DNA of 49,596 bases from JAAYCI01 sp964370195 (lineage in GTDB: Bacteria > Bacillota > Clostridia > Oscillospirales > Ruminococcaceae). The stretch lies in NCBI GenBank assembly GCA_964370195.1, contig CAYJIH010000008.1, forward strand, positions 1 to 49,596, read 5' to 3'. The notes under the pieces were generated by a model that saw only the letters and a list, made by a program, of their open reading frames with translations, ran no database searches and was not told the DNA's origin. This document shows, piece after piece, positions 24,287 through 32,789 of this stretch. Positions within the stretch are counted from its first letter, which is position 1. Each line of letters opens with the position of its first letter. The position numbers and the translations under genes are program-made.

Positions 24287-25543
24287 TTACCTTGGCAGGC
24301 CTGGATAATCCAGTGTGGCAAAATAATCCATGGGTGTTTCTGCACGTCGAATCAGCTCTGTATTTCCGTCTTGGCGCAGCAATACTTCAGCACTGCGTAA
24401 TTTTCCGTTGTAGTTATAACCCATTGCATGCCCATGCGCACCTGTATCGTGTATCACCACAATATCTCCAATATCCACCTCTGGTAACATGCGATCCACA
24501 GCAAATTTATCGCTATTCTCGCAAAGTGAACCTGTTACATCATACATTTGTGTTGGTGTTGCATCCTCTTTTCCCGCAATGGTGATATGATGGTAGGCAC
24601 CATAAATGGCCGGGCGCATGAGGTTTGCAGCACAAGCGTCTAAGCCTACATATTCTTTGTGTGTATGTTTTTGATGCAACACAGTGGCAACAAGCTGACC
24701 ATTGGGGCCAAGCATAAAGCGCCCAAGTTCTGTGAAAATAGCCACATCACCCATACCGTTTGGAATCAGCACTTCTTCGTATGCCTTTCTCACGCCTTCG
24801 CCAATCAATGCGATATCATTTGGCTCATCTTCTGGTTTGTAAGGGATCCCCACCCCACCACTCAGGTTGATGAAACCAATATGGACACCCGTTTCCTCTT
24901 TCAGCCACACCGCTGTTTCAAACAAGGTTTTCGCAAGCACTGGGTAATATTCCCCACCCAATGTGTTGCTGGCTAAAAATGCATGAATGCCAAACTCTTC
25001 TGCCCCTTTTTCTTTGAGCTTCAAAAAGCCTTCTCGCATTTGATCTTTTGTAAAACCGTATTTAGCATCTTTGGGACTGTCCATGATGCGGTTGTGAATT
25101 TTAAAATCACCGCCCGGATTAAAACGGCAGCAAATTGTTTTGGGAATTCCAACATGCTTTTCTAAAAAATCGATGTGCGTAAAATCATCCAAATTGATGA
25201 TGGCACCCATTTTTGCCGCAAGCACAAACTCCTCAGCCGGTGTTGCGTTCGACGAAAACATAATCTCGTCACCTTTAAAGCCCACAGCTTCACTTAGCAT
25301 CAGCTCCGTATTGCTTGAACAATCGGCCCCGCATCCCTCTTCGCGCAATATTTCTAGCAGGCGCGGGTTGGGCGTGGCCTTTACAGCAAAATATTCTTTA
25401 AAACCAGGATTCCACGCAAATGCCTTTTGTAAAGCACGTGCCGTATTTCGTATGCCCTCCTCACTATATAAGTGAAACGGAGTTGGGTACTCTTTAATAA
25501 TCTCTTCCAACTTTTCTTTGCAGACAAACGGTGTTTTACTCAT
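24287..25543 (-). CDS. lysA: Diaminopimelate decarboxylase
   Basis: Protein of 418 residues of the fold-type III PLP decarboxylases, which make lysine from meso-diaminopimelate. The PLP lysine is in EYFAVKATPNP. The glycine-rich phosphate loop is INLSGGVGIPY, and GSLCENSDKFA near the C-terminus provides the active-site cysteine. Instead of the common HSHIGS segment it has IHAFLASNTLGGEYY, a variant I recall from many clostridial LysA proteins. It has its own promoter. No terminator is seen before the metK promoter. Confidence 0.9.
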   Translation of the reverse strand: MSKTPFVCKEKLEEIIKEYPTPFHLYSEEGIRNTARALQKAFAWNPGFKEYFAVKATPNPRLLEILREEGCGADCSSNTELMLSEAVGFKGDEIMFSSNATPAEEFVLAAKMGAIINLDDFTHIDFLEKHVGIPKTICCRFNPGGDFKIHNRIMDSPKDAKYGFTKDQMREGFLKLKEKGAEEFGIHAFLASNTLGGEYYPVLAKTLFETAVWLKEETGVHIGFINLSGGVGIPYKPEDEPNDIALIGEGVRKAYEEVLIPNGMGDVAIFTELGRFMLGPNGQLVATVLHQKHTHKEYVGLDACAANLMRPAIYGAYHHITIAGKEDATPTQMYDVTGSLCENSDKFAVDRMLPEVDIGDIVVIHDTGAHGHAMGYNYNGKLRSAEVLLRQDGNTELIRRAETPMDYFATLDYPGLPR

Positions 25544-25594
25544 GTATTGTATGGCTCCTTTATCAAAACATTCTATAATAACATTCTATATGTA

Positions 25595-25623
25595 ATAATA
25601 GTATTTACATTTCACTTTGTCAA
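25595..25623 (-). promoter_or_regulatory. Promoter of lysA
   Basis: Minus strand: -35 TTGACA (25623-25618), 17-base spacer, -10 TATTAT (25600-25595). Its -35 is 3 bases from the -35 of the divergent promoter. Confidence 0.75.
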
Positions 25624-25626
25624 TTC

Positions 25627-25655
25627 TTGCATGTAGCGGCTAAATGTTGTATGAT
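25627..25655 (+). promoter_or_regulatory. Promoter of the DUF5685 / J-domain operon
   Basis: -35 TTGCAT, 17-base spacer, -10 TATGAT. The start of transcription would be near 25662, about 55 bases before the proposed CTG start codon. Confidence 0.7.
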
Positions 25656-25716
25656 ATCGGTATTGATAAAAAAATGGTAAAGTAGTGTGCCATACACACC
25701 TAGGAGGTGGCCGCAC

Positions 25717-26595
25717 CTGTTCGGATATGTAATGCCTGCAAAACAAGAAATGAAAGTGCGTGATTTCGAGTTATATCGCGCGCTTTATTGTGGTTTATGC
25801 AAACAATTGGGGAAAGATTATAAAACGATAAGCCGTTTATTATTGAACTATGACCTTGTTTTGCTAGCCATTTTGGCAGATGCTTTATCCGGAGAAGTTG
25901 GCACATTAAAAGCCGAAGGGTGTTTTATCAATCCCATCCAGAAACGGTGGATGCGGCACGATACAGCCGGCCTTGCCCTTGCTTCCGACGCCTTAATTTT
26001 GCTTAGTTTCTACCATCTAAAAGACAATTTGCAGGATGAAACCGGCATAAAGAAAATATTGTATGCTTTAGGGCACCCGGCACTTTACTGGAAGCATCGA
26101 CATGCTGCAAAAAAACACCCTGAACTGGACAAAGCGTTGGCACACCAAATGAACTGCCAACGAAAATTAGAAGCTGCAAACTGTGCCAGCGTGGACGAAG
26201 CATGCGACCCAACCGCTCAAATGTGTGCACAATTGTTTGCTACCGCCGGACGAAATAAGCAGGAACAACATATTTTATATCGTTTAGGCCTCTTTGCAGG
26301 TCAAATTGTGTATCTTTTAGATGCGGCAGAAGACTTTGAAAAAGACAAAAAACATGGCCGATACAATGTGTTTCTCTGTGCCAAAATGACAAAAAACGAA
26401 GCTGTGCTTTCTGCACAAAAACGTTGCCGCATGGCAGCAGGTGAAATTGCACTTTGTTATAATTTGTTGCAGTTTCAACAATATAAAGACATATTAGACA
26501 ACATTTTCTTTCTAGGACTGCCTATAGGCATCGCTGCTGCAGGACAAAAGAGAACAACAAGGAGAACAGGACATGGACAAATCGAAAGCATATGA
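25717..26595 (+). CDS. DUF5685-family protein, probable CTG start
   Basis: Protein of about 292 residues. After the first residue it reads FGYVMPAKQEMKVRDFELYR, with ALYCGLCKQLG next. This matches the N-terminus of DUF5685 proteins, which begin MFGYV (from memory). No ATG, GTG or TTG encodes the first residue: the codon is CTG at 25717. It stands 9 bases after a perfect AGGAGG at 25702-25707. A GTG at 25687 has no ribosome site and would put the Shine-Dalgarno inside the gene. Two paired cysteines (YCGLC) and several later cysteines could bind a metal. The function of the family is unknown. It overlaps the J-domain gene by 23 bases. Confidence 0.75.
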   Translation: MFGYVMPAKQEMKVRDFELYRALYCGLCKQLGKDYKTISRLLLNYDLVLLAILADALSGEVGTLKAEGCFINPIQKRWMRHDTAGLALASDALILLSFYHLKDNLQDETGIKKILYALGHPALYWKHRHAAKKHPELDKALAHQMNCQRKLEAANCASVDEACDPTAQMCAQLFATAGRNKQEQHILYRLGLFAGQIVYLLDAAEDFEKDKKHGRYNVFLCAKMTKNEAVLSAQKRCRMAAGEIALCYNLLQFQQYKDILDNIFFLGLPIGIAAAGQKRTTRRTGHGQIESI

Positions 26596-27187
26596 GGTAC
26601 TTGGTATCTCGCAAAACGCCAAAGAAGAAGATGTGAAAGTAGCATATAAAGAACTGGCCAAAAAATATGACGTAGACAATTATGACGCAGGCCCCCTGCG
26701 CGATGATGCTGTTCAAAAAATGAACGAAATTAACGAAGCTTTTGATATTTTAATGAGCTATCTGCGCACCGGGCAAGATAACACTTCACAGAATGTAAAG
26801 CAAGGGGCCTATGACATGGCCGGAGATTTCCCCGACATTCGGCAGCTTATCAACACTGGACGTGTTGACGAAGCACTTGCCGCTCTGGAATCTCTGCAAA
26901 ACATGAATGACAACGCTGAGTGGAATTTTTTAATGGGCAGCGTGTACTACTATAAAGGCTGGTTAGAAAAGGCACAATTTTATTTTGAGACGGCTGTTCG
27001 TTTGGCGCCGGGAAACCGCGAATATGAAGCTGCGCTGCGCAATTTGCAAAACTCTGCTCAAGGCGAAATGCCCGGCAACCCTTACGCAAATTCCGGCAAC
27101 GAAGCAGCCGCATTAAACTGCGCTTGTAACACTTGCACCTTGATGTGCTGCCTAGATGCATGTTGCGGCATGGGACGTGGGTGTTAA
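26573..27187 (+). CDS. J-domain-like protein lacking HPD, with TPR region and Cys-rich tail
   Basis: Protein of 204 residues. Residues 3-65 are a DnaJ-type domain (KAYEVLGISQNAKEEDVKVA), but the HPD tripeptide needed to stimulate DnaK is replaced by Asp33-Val34-Asp35 in KKYDVDNYD. Residues about 85-160 look like two TPR-type helix pairs (YYYKGWLEKAQFYFETAVRL). The last 30 residues hold eight cysteines in a CxC, CC, CC arrangement. Such a protein next to DUF5685 is a common clostridial arrangement (from memory). With the HPD lost it is probably an adaptor rather than a co-chaperone (inference). It has a ribosome site AAGGAG. Confidence 0.8.
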   Translation: MDKSKAYEVLGISQNAKEEDVKVAYKELAKKYDVDNYDAGPLRDDAVQKMNEINEAFDILMSYLRTGQDNTSQNVKQGAYDMAGDFPDIRQLINTGRVDEALAALESLQNMNDNAEWNFLMGSVYYYKGWLEKAQFYFETAVRLAPGNREYEAALRNLQNSAQGEMPGNPYANSGNEAAALNCACNTCTLMCCLDACCGMGRGC

Positions 27188-27190
27188 CAT

Positions 27191-27742
27191 TTGACTGAGA
27201 AACAACGTCCTCGTTCAACGGCACAGCGCATGGCACTGTGCGGCGTATTGTGTGCTTTATCTTTCCTATTTCTGCTTAGCTCCAGTGTTTTTTCCCTTTC
27301 TGTTTTCTCTGGTCCGCTCTTAGCCAGCCTTTGCTTTGTGCCCTTGCTTTGTGAATTTGGCCCAAAACGGACGCTTGTTGCTTACATTGCCGTTTCGCTT
27401 CTTGCCCTTTTTTTTATACCAAGCAGAGAAACCAGTTTTTTATTTGTTTTCCTCACTGGATATTACCCATGTTTACGGGTACTCCTCTCTAAAATAAGTT
27501 TCCGCATCATACGCATTATTTGCAAATCACTATCCTTTATATGCGGAATAAGTTTGCAATTTCTGCTCTTTTTTTTGATGTCAGGCAATTTCTACTTTAC
27601 ACAAATTATACAGCGGTTTCCCCTACCTCTTTTGCTACTGGGCTGCTTAGCGGCTCTACTTACCTTTTTCTTGTTCGATATTCTACTGGAAAAAACGACC
27701 ATTGTTTATGTGCGCTATTTTAGAAATCGGTTTTTTCATTAA
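27191..27742 (+). CDS. Conserved membrane protein, unknown function
   Basis: Protein of 183 residues with about five membrane segments and basic ends. The first segment starts near residue 14 and follows a short positively charged N-terminus. The only start that keeps the whole protein is TTG at 27191, three bases after the J-domain gene, with a weak GTGGGTG upstream. An ATG at 27230 has no ribosome site. It vaguely resembles small S-component-like membrane proteins, but I do not recognise a family. Confidence 0.6.
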   Translation: MTEKQRPRSTAQRMALCGVLCALSFLFLLSSSVFSLSVFSGPLLASLCFVPLLCEFGPKRTLVAYIAVSLLALFFIPSRETSFLFVFLTGYYPCLRVLLSKISFRIIRIICKSLSFICGISLQFLLFFLMSGNFYFTQIIQRFPLPLLLLGCLAALLTFFLFDILLEKTTIVYVRYFRNRFFH

Positions 27743-27790
27743 AACGCTTATATACCATATTGATGAAATTTTGAAAGGAGGTGTTGCTTT

Positions 27791-27877
27791 ATGAACACAG
27801 CGGCTGGGCTTGATGGACCTGGCCACACCGATACAGCGCCTGGCTCGACATGTGGGTATACATATCACCCTGATTGA
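27791..27877 (+). CDS. Possible 28-codon upstream ORF overlapping the glmS ribozyme
   Basis: ATG at 27791, 9 bases after a perfect AAAGGAGGTG (27774-27783), opens a 28-codon frame that ends with TGA at 27877. It crosses the ribozyme cleavage site (27835/27836) and stops 7 bases before the conserved GACGAGGAGG core at 27885. The peptide resembles nothing I know. The ribosome site is as good as any in the window, so translation is plausible, but the peptide itself may have no function. Confidence 0.3.
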   Translation: MNTAAGLDGPGHTDTAPGSTCGYTYHPD

Positions 27878-27990
27878 TTCGAGTGACGAGGAGGCAGGTT
27901 ATCGAAATATTCGGCGGATGCCTGTCCCGCTTGCCTGCAGACGGATAATGTTGTTTCAAAAATTGGTGGTAACATCAAAACAACTAAACA
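27836..27990 (+). ncRNA. glmS ribozyme-riboswitch
   Basis: Self-cleaving RNA that responds to glucosamine-6-phosphate, in the expected place before glmS. The cleavage site is A27835/G27836, with GCGCC following. P2 pairs CTCGA (27844-27848) with TCGAG (27879-27883). The conserved core reads GACGAGGAGG (27885-27894), GGTTATCGAA (27897-27906) and TTCGGCGGATGCC (27910-27922). P4 pairs GTTGTTT (27950-27956) with AAACAAC (27978-27984). The 3' limit is approximate. A frame of 96 codons through it (27810-28100) is a by-product. Confidence 0.93.
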
Positions 27991-28065
27991 GCATAGCAGG
28001 AACACATCAGTTTTGTATTTTTTCGCCTCAAATTTTGTTATTAAGTCTTTATCGGAGGATAAACT

Positions 28066-29886
28066 ATGTGTGGAATTGTTGGATATGTTGGAAAAAATGA
28101 GAGCCGTGAAGTTTTACTCAGCGGCTTGCGTCGTCTTGAATACCGAGGCTACGACTCGGCTGGAATTGCCCAGTTTGAAGATGACCAAATTCAAATTTAT
28201 AAGGCTCAAGGCCGTTTACAATTTTTGGAAGATAAGCTAAAGCAAGAAAACCCCAGCCCCAGCCATATAGGCATTGGACACACTCGGTGGGCCACACACG
28301 GTGCCCCCAGCGATTTAAACAGCCACCCACACTCTGCTTCTCGTGTAGCATTGGTGCACAACGGCATCATAGAAAATTACGGTAAATTGAAAGAATATCT
28401 AATTCATGAAGGGTATACTTTTGATTCACAAACCGATACGGAAGTGCTTGTGAAGTTACTCGATCACCACTACCACGGTGATGCAATTGCAGCAATTTGC
28501 ACCACGCTCACACATATCCACGGCAGCTATGCTTTGGCCATTCTATTTTCAGATAAACCGGATACAATTTATGCCGTTCGCCACGAAAGCCCTTTGATTG
28601 TGGCCTATGGCGAAGAGGAAAATTACCTTGCAAGTGATATACCTGCCATCTTATCACACACACGTGACTATAGTGTTTTGGAAAACGGAGATATCGCTGT
28701 TTTAACAAATAATTCAATAGAAATTTATGATGAATTTGCTGTTCCTGTACAACGTGAGCGTATGACTGCTCAATTTTCAGTGGAAGCCGCCGAAAAAGGT
28801 GGTTATCCTCATTTTATGTTAAAAGAAATGCATGAGCAGCCTGCCGCCATCCACGCTGCCGTTCGTCCACGTGTAGAAAATGGCCTGCCCAATCTTGGCC
28901 TTGAAAATTTAACGGATGATTATTTAAATAGCCTTAAGAGAATTTACATTGTAGCTTGTGGCACCGCTATGTATTCTGGTATGGTTGGAAAGTCGGCAAT
29001 AGAAAAACTGACGCGAACCCCCGTTGAAGTGGATATTGCCAGCGAGTTTCGCTATCGAGACCCCATTTTAAGCGAAGAAGACCTTGTGATTATCATCAGT
29101 CAAAGTGGCGAAACCATCGATACACTGGCTGCCTTGCGCATGGCAAAAGACCGTGGTGCGAAGACATTGGCCATTGTAAACACCGTAGGTAGCAGCATTG
29201 CCCGCGCTGCCGATTGGGTTTTATACAGTTATGCCGGCCCAGAAATTGCCGTAGCCAGCACAAAGGCCTATATGGTACAATTATGCTGCTTGTACTTGTT
29301 TGCCTTGCACCTTGCCCGTGTGAAAAAAACATTAAGCGACGAAGTTGTAAGCCACTTGCTCAATGATATTTTACGTGTTCCGGATTTAATTCAACCCATT
29401 TTAGATAATCCTAAGGAGATTCAGTTTTTAGCAAGCGAAATGATGAACAGCAGTGATTTGTTCTTCTTAGGGCGCAATATTGATTACGCTTTATCCCTAG
29501 AAGGCAGTTTAAAATTAAAAGAGATTAGTTATGTGCACAGCGAAGCATATGCTGCCGGCGAGCTTAAGCACGGTACAATCAGTTTGGTTGTAGAGGGCAC
29601 GCCAATAATTGCCATTGCAACACAAGATGATGTATTTGAAAAAACCATTTCCAATGTGCAAGAAGTAAAAAGCCGCGGTGCTCACGTTGTTCTATTTTGT
29701 AAGGAAGATGCACAAGTACCGGAAGGTGCTGCAGATTATGTATACCGCTTACCTAATTTTGAAGGTATCTTGATGCCACTACTTCTTGTCGTTCCTCTGC
29801 AAATGTTTTCTTATTATATGAGTGTTTTGCGTGGCTGTGACGTAGATAAACCACGTAACTTAGCAAAATCGGTTACTGTTGAGTAA
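28066..29886 (+). CDS. glmS: Glutamine--fructose-6-phosphate aminotransferase (isomerising)
   Basis: Protein of 606 residues, full length, making glucosamine-6-phosphate for peptidoglycan and other amino-sugar polymers. Cys2 in MCGIVGYVG is the glutaminase nucleophile, followed by RRLEYRGYDSAG and HTRWATHG. The C-terminal half has the two SIS sugar-isomerase domains (ISQSGETIDTLAALR; SLEGSLKLKEISYVHSEAYAAGELKHG) and ends KPRNLAKSVTVE. It is controlled by the ribozyme in its leader. The ribosome site is GGAGG, 8 bases before the ATG. Confidence 0.97.
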   Translation: MCGIVGYVGKNESREVLLSGLRRLEYRGYDSAGIAQFEDDQIQIYKAQGRLQFLEDKLKQENPSPSHIGIGHTRWATHGAPSDLNSHPHSASRVALVHNGIIENYGKLKEYLIHEGYTFDSQTDTEVLVKLLDHHYHGDAIAAICTTLTHIHGSYALAILFSDKPDTIYAVRHESPLIVAYGEEENYLASDIPAILSHTRDYSVLENGDIAVLTNNSIEIYDEFAVPVQRERMTAQFSVEAAEKGGYPHFMLKEMHEQPAAIHAAVRPRVENGLPNLGLENLTDDYLNSLKRIYIVACGTAMYSGMVGKSAIEKLTRTPVEVDIASEFRYRDPILSEEDLVIIISQSGETIDTLAALRMAKDRGAKTLAIVNTVGSSIARAADWVLYSYAGPEIAVASTKAYMVQLCCLYLFALHLARVKKTLSDEVVSHLLNDILRVPDLIQPILDNPKEIQFLASEMMNSSDLFFLGRNIDYALSLEGSLKLKEISYVHSEAYAAGELKHGTISLVVEGTPIIAIATQDDVFEKTISNVQEVKSRGAHVVLFCKEDAQVPEGAADYVYRLPNFEGILMPLLLVVPLQMFSYYMSVLRGCDVDKPRNLAKSVTVE

Positions 29887-30076
29887 TCTCAACGACGAAA
29901 AGCATCCACAGAATTTTGCTTCATATCACATAAAATTGGCATGATTGTTGAGCGAAAATAAAAAGCACAATTCAGCAAATCACTCTGCTTGTTTTAAAAA
30001 TATTTGCATAAACACGTATTTTCATTACTGTTTTGAATGCATATTCAATCCTAATTAAAAAATGGTATTCTGACCC

Positions 30077-30124
30077 AAAGAGCCCTCCCAATGATGTGAA
30101 TGTACATCATTGGGAGGGCTCTTT
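30077..30124. terminator. Bidirectional terminator between glmS and cysS
   Basis: Perfect 21-bp stem (30077-30097 with 30104-30124) with a 6-base loop, AAAG at the left foot and CTTT at the right. It lies between two convergent genes. The 190 bases between glmS and this hairpin show nothing else. Confidence 0.9.
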
Positions 30125-30145
30125 AAAATTGTATTCTGTTTAACA

Positions 30146-31543
30146 CTACATCTTTTTTGTCAACTTAGGCCCGGTGGATGTATCTTCAACTAAATACCCA
30201 AGTGTGTCGATTTGACTGCGTAGTTCGTCTGCCAATGGCCAATTTTTATCTTTTCTCGCTTGCGCACGTTGCTCTGCCAACTGCACTACCTCGGAAGGCA
30301 CAGCTTCTTCCTTACGTTGGCATAAAATACCCAATACTGCACAAAGTGAATCAAAAATATCAGCCACTTTCTGTAGAGACTCTTTGTTTGTTTTGTTCGC
30401 ATTTGTATTGATGTCACGCACAAAATCAAAAATCACCGCCAAAGCATCGGCTGTGTTCAAATCATCATCCATCTTCTCACAAAAACGCTTTTCGTAGTTT
30501 TGTGCACTTTCCAAAAGAAGCGAATCCCCCGCTTCTTTTGCTTTTTCCAAAACAAAAGCCAAATTTTCACGGCATGTGTACAACCTATCTAAACTGGCTT
30601 TGCACTGCTGCAAAATATCCATCGTAAAATTCACGGGGCTACGATAATGGGCACTTAACATAAAATAGCGGATGGGCTCATATCCCATTTCATCCGCCAC
30701 TTGGCGAACGGTAAAGAAATTACCCAAAGATTTACTCATTTTTCGGTCATCAATATTTAAAAAGCCATTGTGCATCCAGTAGCGTGCAAAGGTTTCCCCG
30801 TTGGCACATTCACTTTGTGCAATTTCATTCTCATGGTGTGGAAAAATCAAATCTTGCCCGCCAGCATGGATATCAAACGTGGCTCCTAAGTGTTTTTTTG
30901 CCATGGCACTGCACTCAATATGCCATCCTGGGCGCCCCGAACCAAATGGAGACTCCCATGCAGGCTCCCCTGGTTTCGCTGCTTTCCAAACAGCAAAATC
31001 CGACGCCTCCTCTTTTAAATCATCTTTCATTTCTGAGCGCAAATCGCGATTGTTCTCAAGATCATCCAACACTTTATGTGACAGCTTCCCATACTCCGGG
31101 AATTTTCTGGCTCGAAAATAAACATCTCCATTTTCGGCGCAGTATCCATAGCCACGCTCAATAATATCTTGTATCAACGTGATAATTTCCGTCATATGCT
31201 CTGTGGCCCTTGGCATAATGTTTGGACGTAATACTTGCAAGCCGTCTGCATCATGTAGATATTCACGCTCAAATTCTTCGGCCACTTCCTTCACACTTTT
31301 ACCTAAATCATTCGCCTTGGTTATAAGTTTATCATCAATATCTGTAACATTACTCACAAACAAAACATCATAGCCACGATAAGTTAAATATCGTCTCATC
31401 GTATCAAACACACAAAGTGGGCGTGCGTTCCCTACATGAATGAAATTATATACCGTTGGCCCACAAACATAGATGCGCACCTGACCCTCTATTAGTGGAA
31501 TTAACTCTTCTTTTTTACGGCTCATTGTATTATAAATTTGCAT
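30146..31543 (-). CDS. cysS: Cysteinyl-tRNA synthetase
   Basis: Protein of 465 residues, a class I aminoacyl-tRNA synthetase that charges tRNA-Cys. Cys27 in YVCGPTVYN is the first zinc ligand. The HIGH-like motif is HVGNARP, the HHENE segment gives further zinc ligands, and the KMSKS loop is DRKMSKSLGNF. The start is well supported by AAGGGG six bases upstream. No T-box leader is visible in the 100 bases before it. Confidence 0.96.
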   Translation of the reverse strand: MQIYNTMSRKKEELIPLIEGQVRIYVCGPTVYNFIHVGNARPLCVFDTMRRYLTYRGYDVLFVSNVTDIDDKLITKANDLGKSVKEVAEEFEREYLHDADGLQVLRPNIMPRATEHMTEIITLIQDIIERGYGYCAENGDVYFRARKFPEYGKLSHKVLDDLENNRDLRSEMKDDLKEEASDFAVWKAAKPGEPAWESPFGSGRPGWHIECSAMAKKHLGATFDIHAGGQDLIFPHHENEIAQSECANGETFARYWMHNGFLNIDDRKMSKSLGNFFTVRQVADEMGYEPIRYFMLSAHYRSPVNFTMDILQQCKASLDRLYTCRENLAFVLEKAKEAGDSLLLESAQNYEKRFCEKMDDDLNTADALAVIFDFVRDINTNANKTNKESLQKVADIFDSLCAVLGILCQRKEEAVPSEVVQLAEQRAQARKDKNWPLADELRSQIDTLGYLVEDTSTGPKLTKKM

Positions 31544-31646
31544 ATTCTGCCCCTTCTCTATAGGCGCTTGGCCTTTCTATACACTTGTGGCTCAACAAAC
31601 AATGTACCATTAACTGCAAAGACACATATCAACCCATGGTTACGCT

Positions 31647-32156
31647 TTACTTCTTATACTTTAACGTGCACTCTTCTGGTATGTCACCTTCGCCCGAATA
31701 TTTTGCCGGTGGGATAAAAGAAAGCGAACTTAACTGAACAAGCCAATTCCAATTCCAAATTTTCCATTGATACGCTTGTACCGCACTCCATATTGCTGCT
31801 GCAAGAACAAGTGCACTGAGAAAAAAATTGAGCAATTGAAAAAAACTCATCATCCCTAAACTAAAAAGAAATGTAGATTGATGCAAACCAATTAAAACAC
31901 CTAAACTACCTTCCAGCAAATAAACCACAAACAAAAAAATACTTTCAATAAGCCATAAAACAAATGCAAAACAAGCGCTTTGCTTCACAAGACCACTATT
32001 TTTTTCAAGAAGCACCGCAATGATGATAAATACAAGCCCTAAAATATTAACGAACGGTGCCACAAGCAATAGCGCCATAGCAACCAAATTCGCCGAAGCC
32101 GAAAAGAAACCAGAGCAATGCGGCTGGAAACCCTTAACCGTTTTTAAAAATGACAT
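31647..32156 (-). CDS. Small membrane protein, unknown function
   Basis: Protein of 169 residues with four predicted membrane segments between about residues 15 and 140 and a polar C-terminal tail. The ATG at 32156 is chosen because AAGGAG is 9 bases upstream and it begins 13 bases after pgsA. A longer reading to 32261 would run into pgsA. I recognise no family. It may be expressed with pgsA and could concern the membrane. Confidence 0.65.
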   Translation of the reverse strand: MSFLKTVKGFQPHCSGFFSASANLVAMALLLVAPFVNILGLVFIIIAVLLEKNSGLVKQSACFAFVLWLIESIFLFVVYLLEGSLGVLIGLHQSTFLFSLGMMSFFQLLNFFLSALVLAAAIWSAVQAYQWKIWNWNWLVQLSSLSFIPPAKYSGEGDIPEECTLKYKK

Positions 32157-32169
32157 CTTCACCTTCTCC

Positions 32170-32748
32170 TTATTTGCTAGCAAGTATAAAAGAACGATTT
32201 CCCCACACATACTGAACGCCGGATAAAATCGTAACAAGAGCCACCAACCAACACAGTACATGTGTACTGCCTACAACAAATGCATGAGCTGCCTCCGATG
32301 TTGCAAATAGCGCCACAAGACCAGCCGCAATATAATAATAAATTATGCACAGCATTTGCAATACAGTTTTTACTTTCCCAAACATATTTGCCGCTATCAC
32401 TTTTCCCTCTTTAGCACCTGCCGCCACCATTCGCACGCCAGAAACCGCAAACTCACGTGTTAGAATTAACACGATGACAACCGGGTGACACACACCGTCC
32501 AACATCATATAAATAAATGCAGTTGTTGTAAGAAGTTTATCGGCCAAAGGATCTGCAAATTTTCCGAAATCCGTAACAAGATTCCGCTTTCTTGCAATGT
32601 ACCCATCCAGAAAATCCGTAAAACTTGCTATTGCAAAAACTGCCGCCGCAAGTAGATATTGACCCGGCAATTGTGATGCACTGGCAAATATCATAAACAC
32701 AGGAACAAGCAGTATTCTCAATAATGTTAATTTATTTGGAAGCTCCAT
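32170..32748 (-). CDS. pgsA: CDP-diacylglycerol--glycerol-3-phosphate 3-phosphatidyltransferase
   Basis: Protein of 192 residues, an integral membrane enzyme making phosphatidylglycerol phosphate. The CDP-alcohol phosphotransferase signature D-G-x2-A-R-x8-G-x3-D-x3-D is complete in DGYIARKRNLVTDFGKFADP and the following LAD. The N-terminus MELPNKLTLLRILLVP is typical. It follows rimO by 41 bases, as in many clostridia. Confidence 0.93.
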   Translation of the reverse strand: MELPNKLTLLRILLVPVFMIFASASQLPGQYLLAAAVFAIASFTDFLDGYIARKRNLVTDFGKFADPLADKLLTTTAFIYMMLDGVCHPVVIVLILTREFAVSGVRMVAAGAKEGKVIAANMFGKVKTVLQMLCIIYYYIAAGLVALFATSEAAHAFVVGSTHVLCWLVALVTILSGVQYVWGNRSFILASK

Positions 32749-32789
32749 TGTTATTTTCTCCGTTTTTTATCGTGTAAAGCCAACTAGCA

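Noticed and set aside
27810..28100. 96-codon open frame before glmS
   Set aside because: It runs through the conserved core of the glmS ribozyme and overlaps the glmS start in another frame; it has no family resemblance.
31544..31646. T-box leader before cysS
   Set aside because: The spacer is only about 100 bases and has no T-box core sequence or terminator pair.
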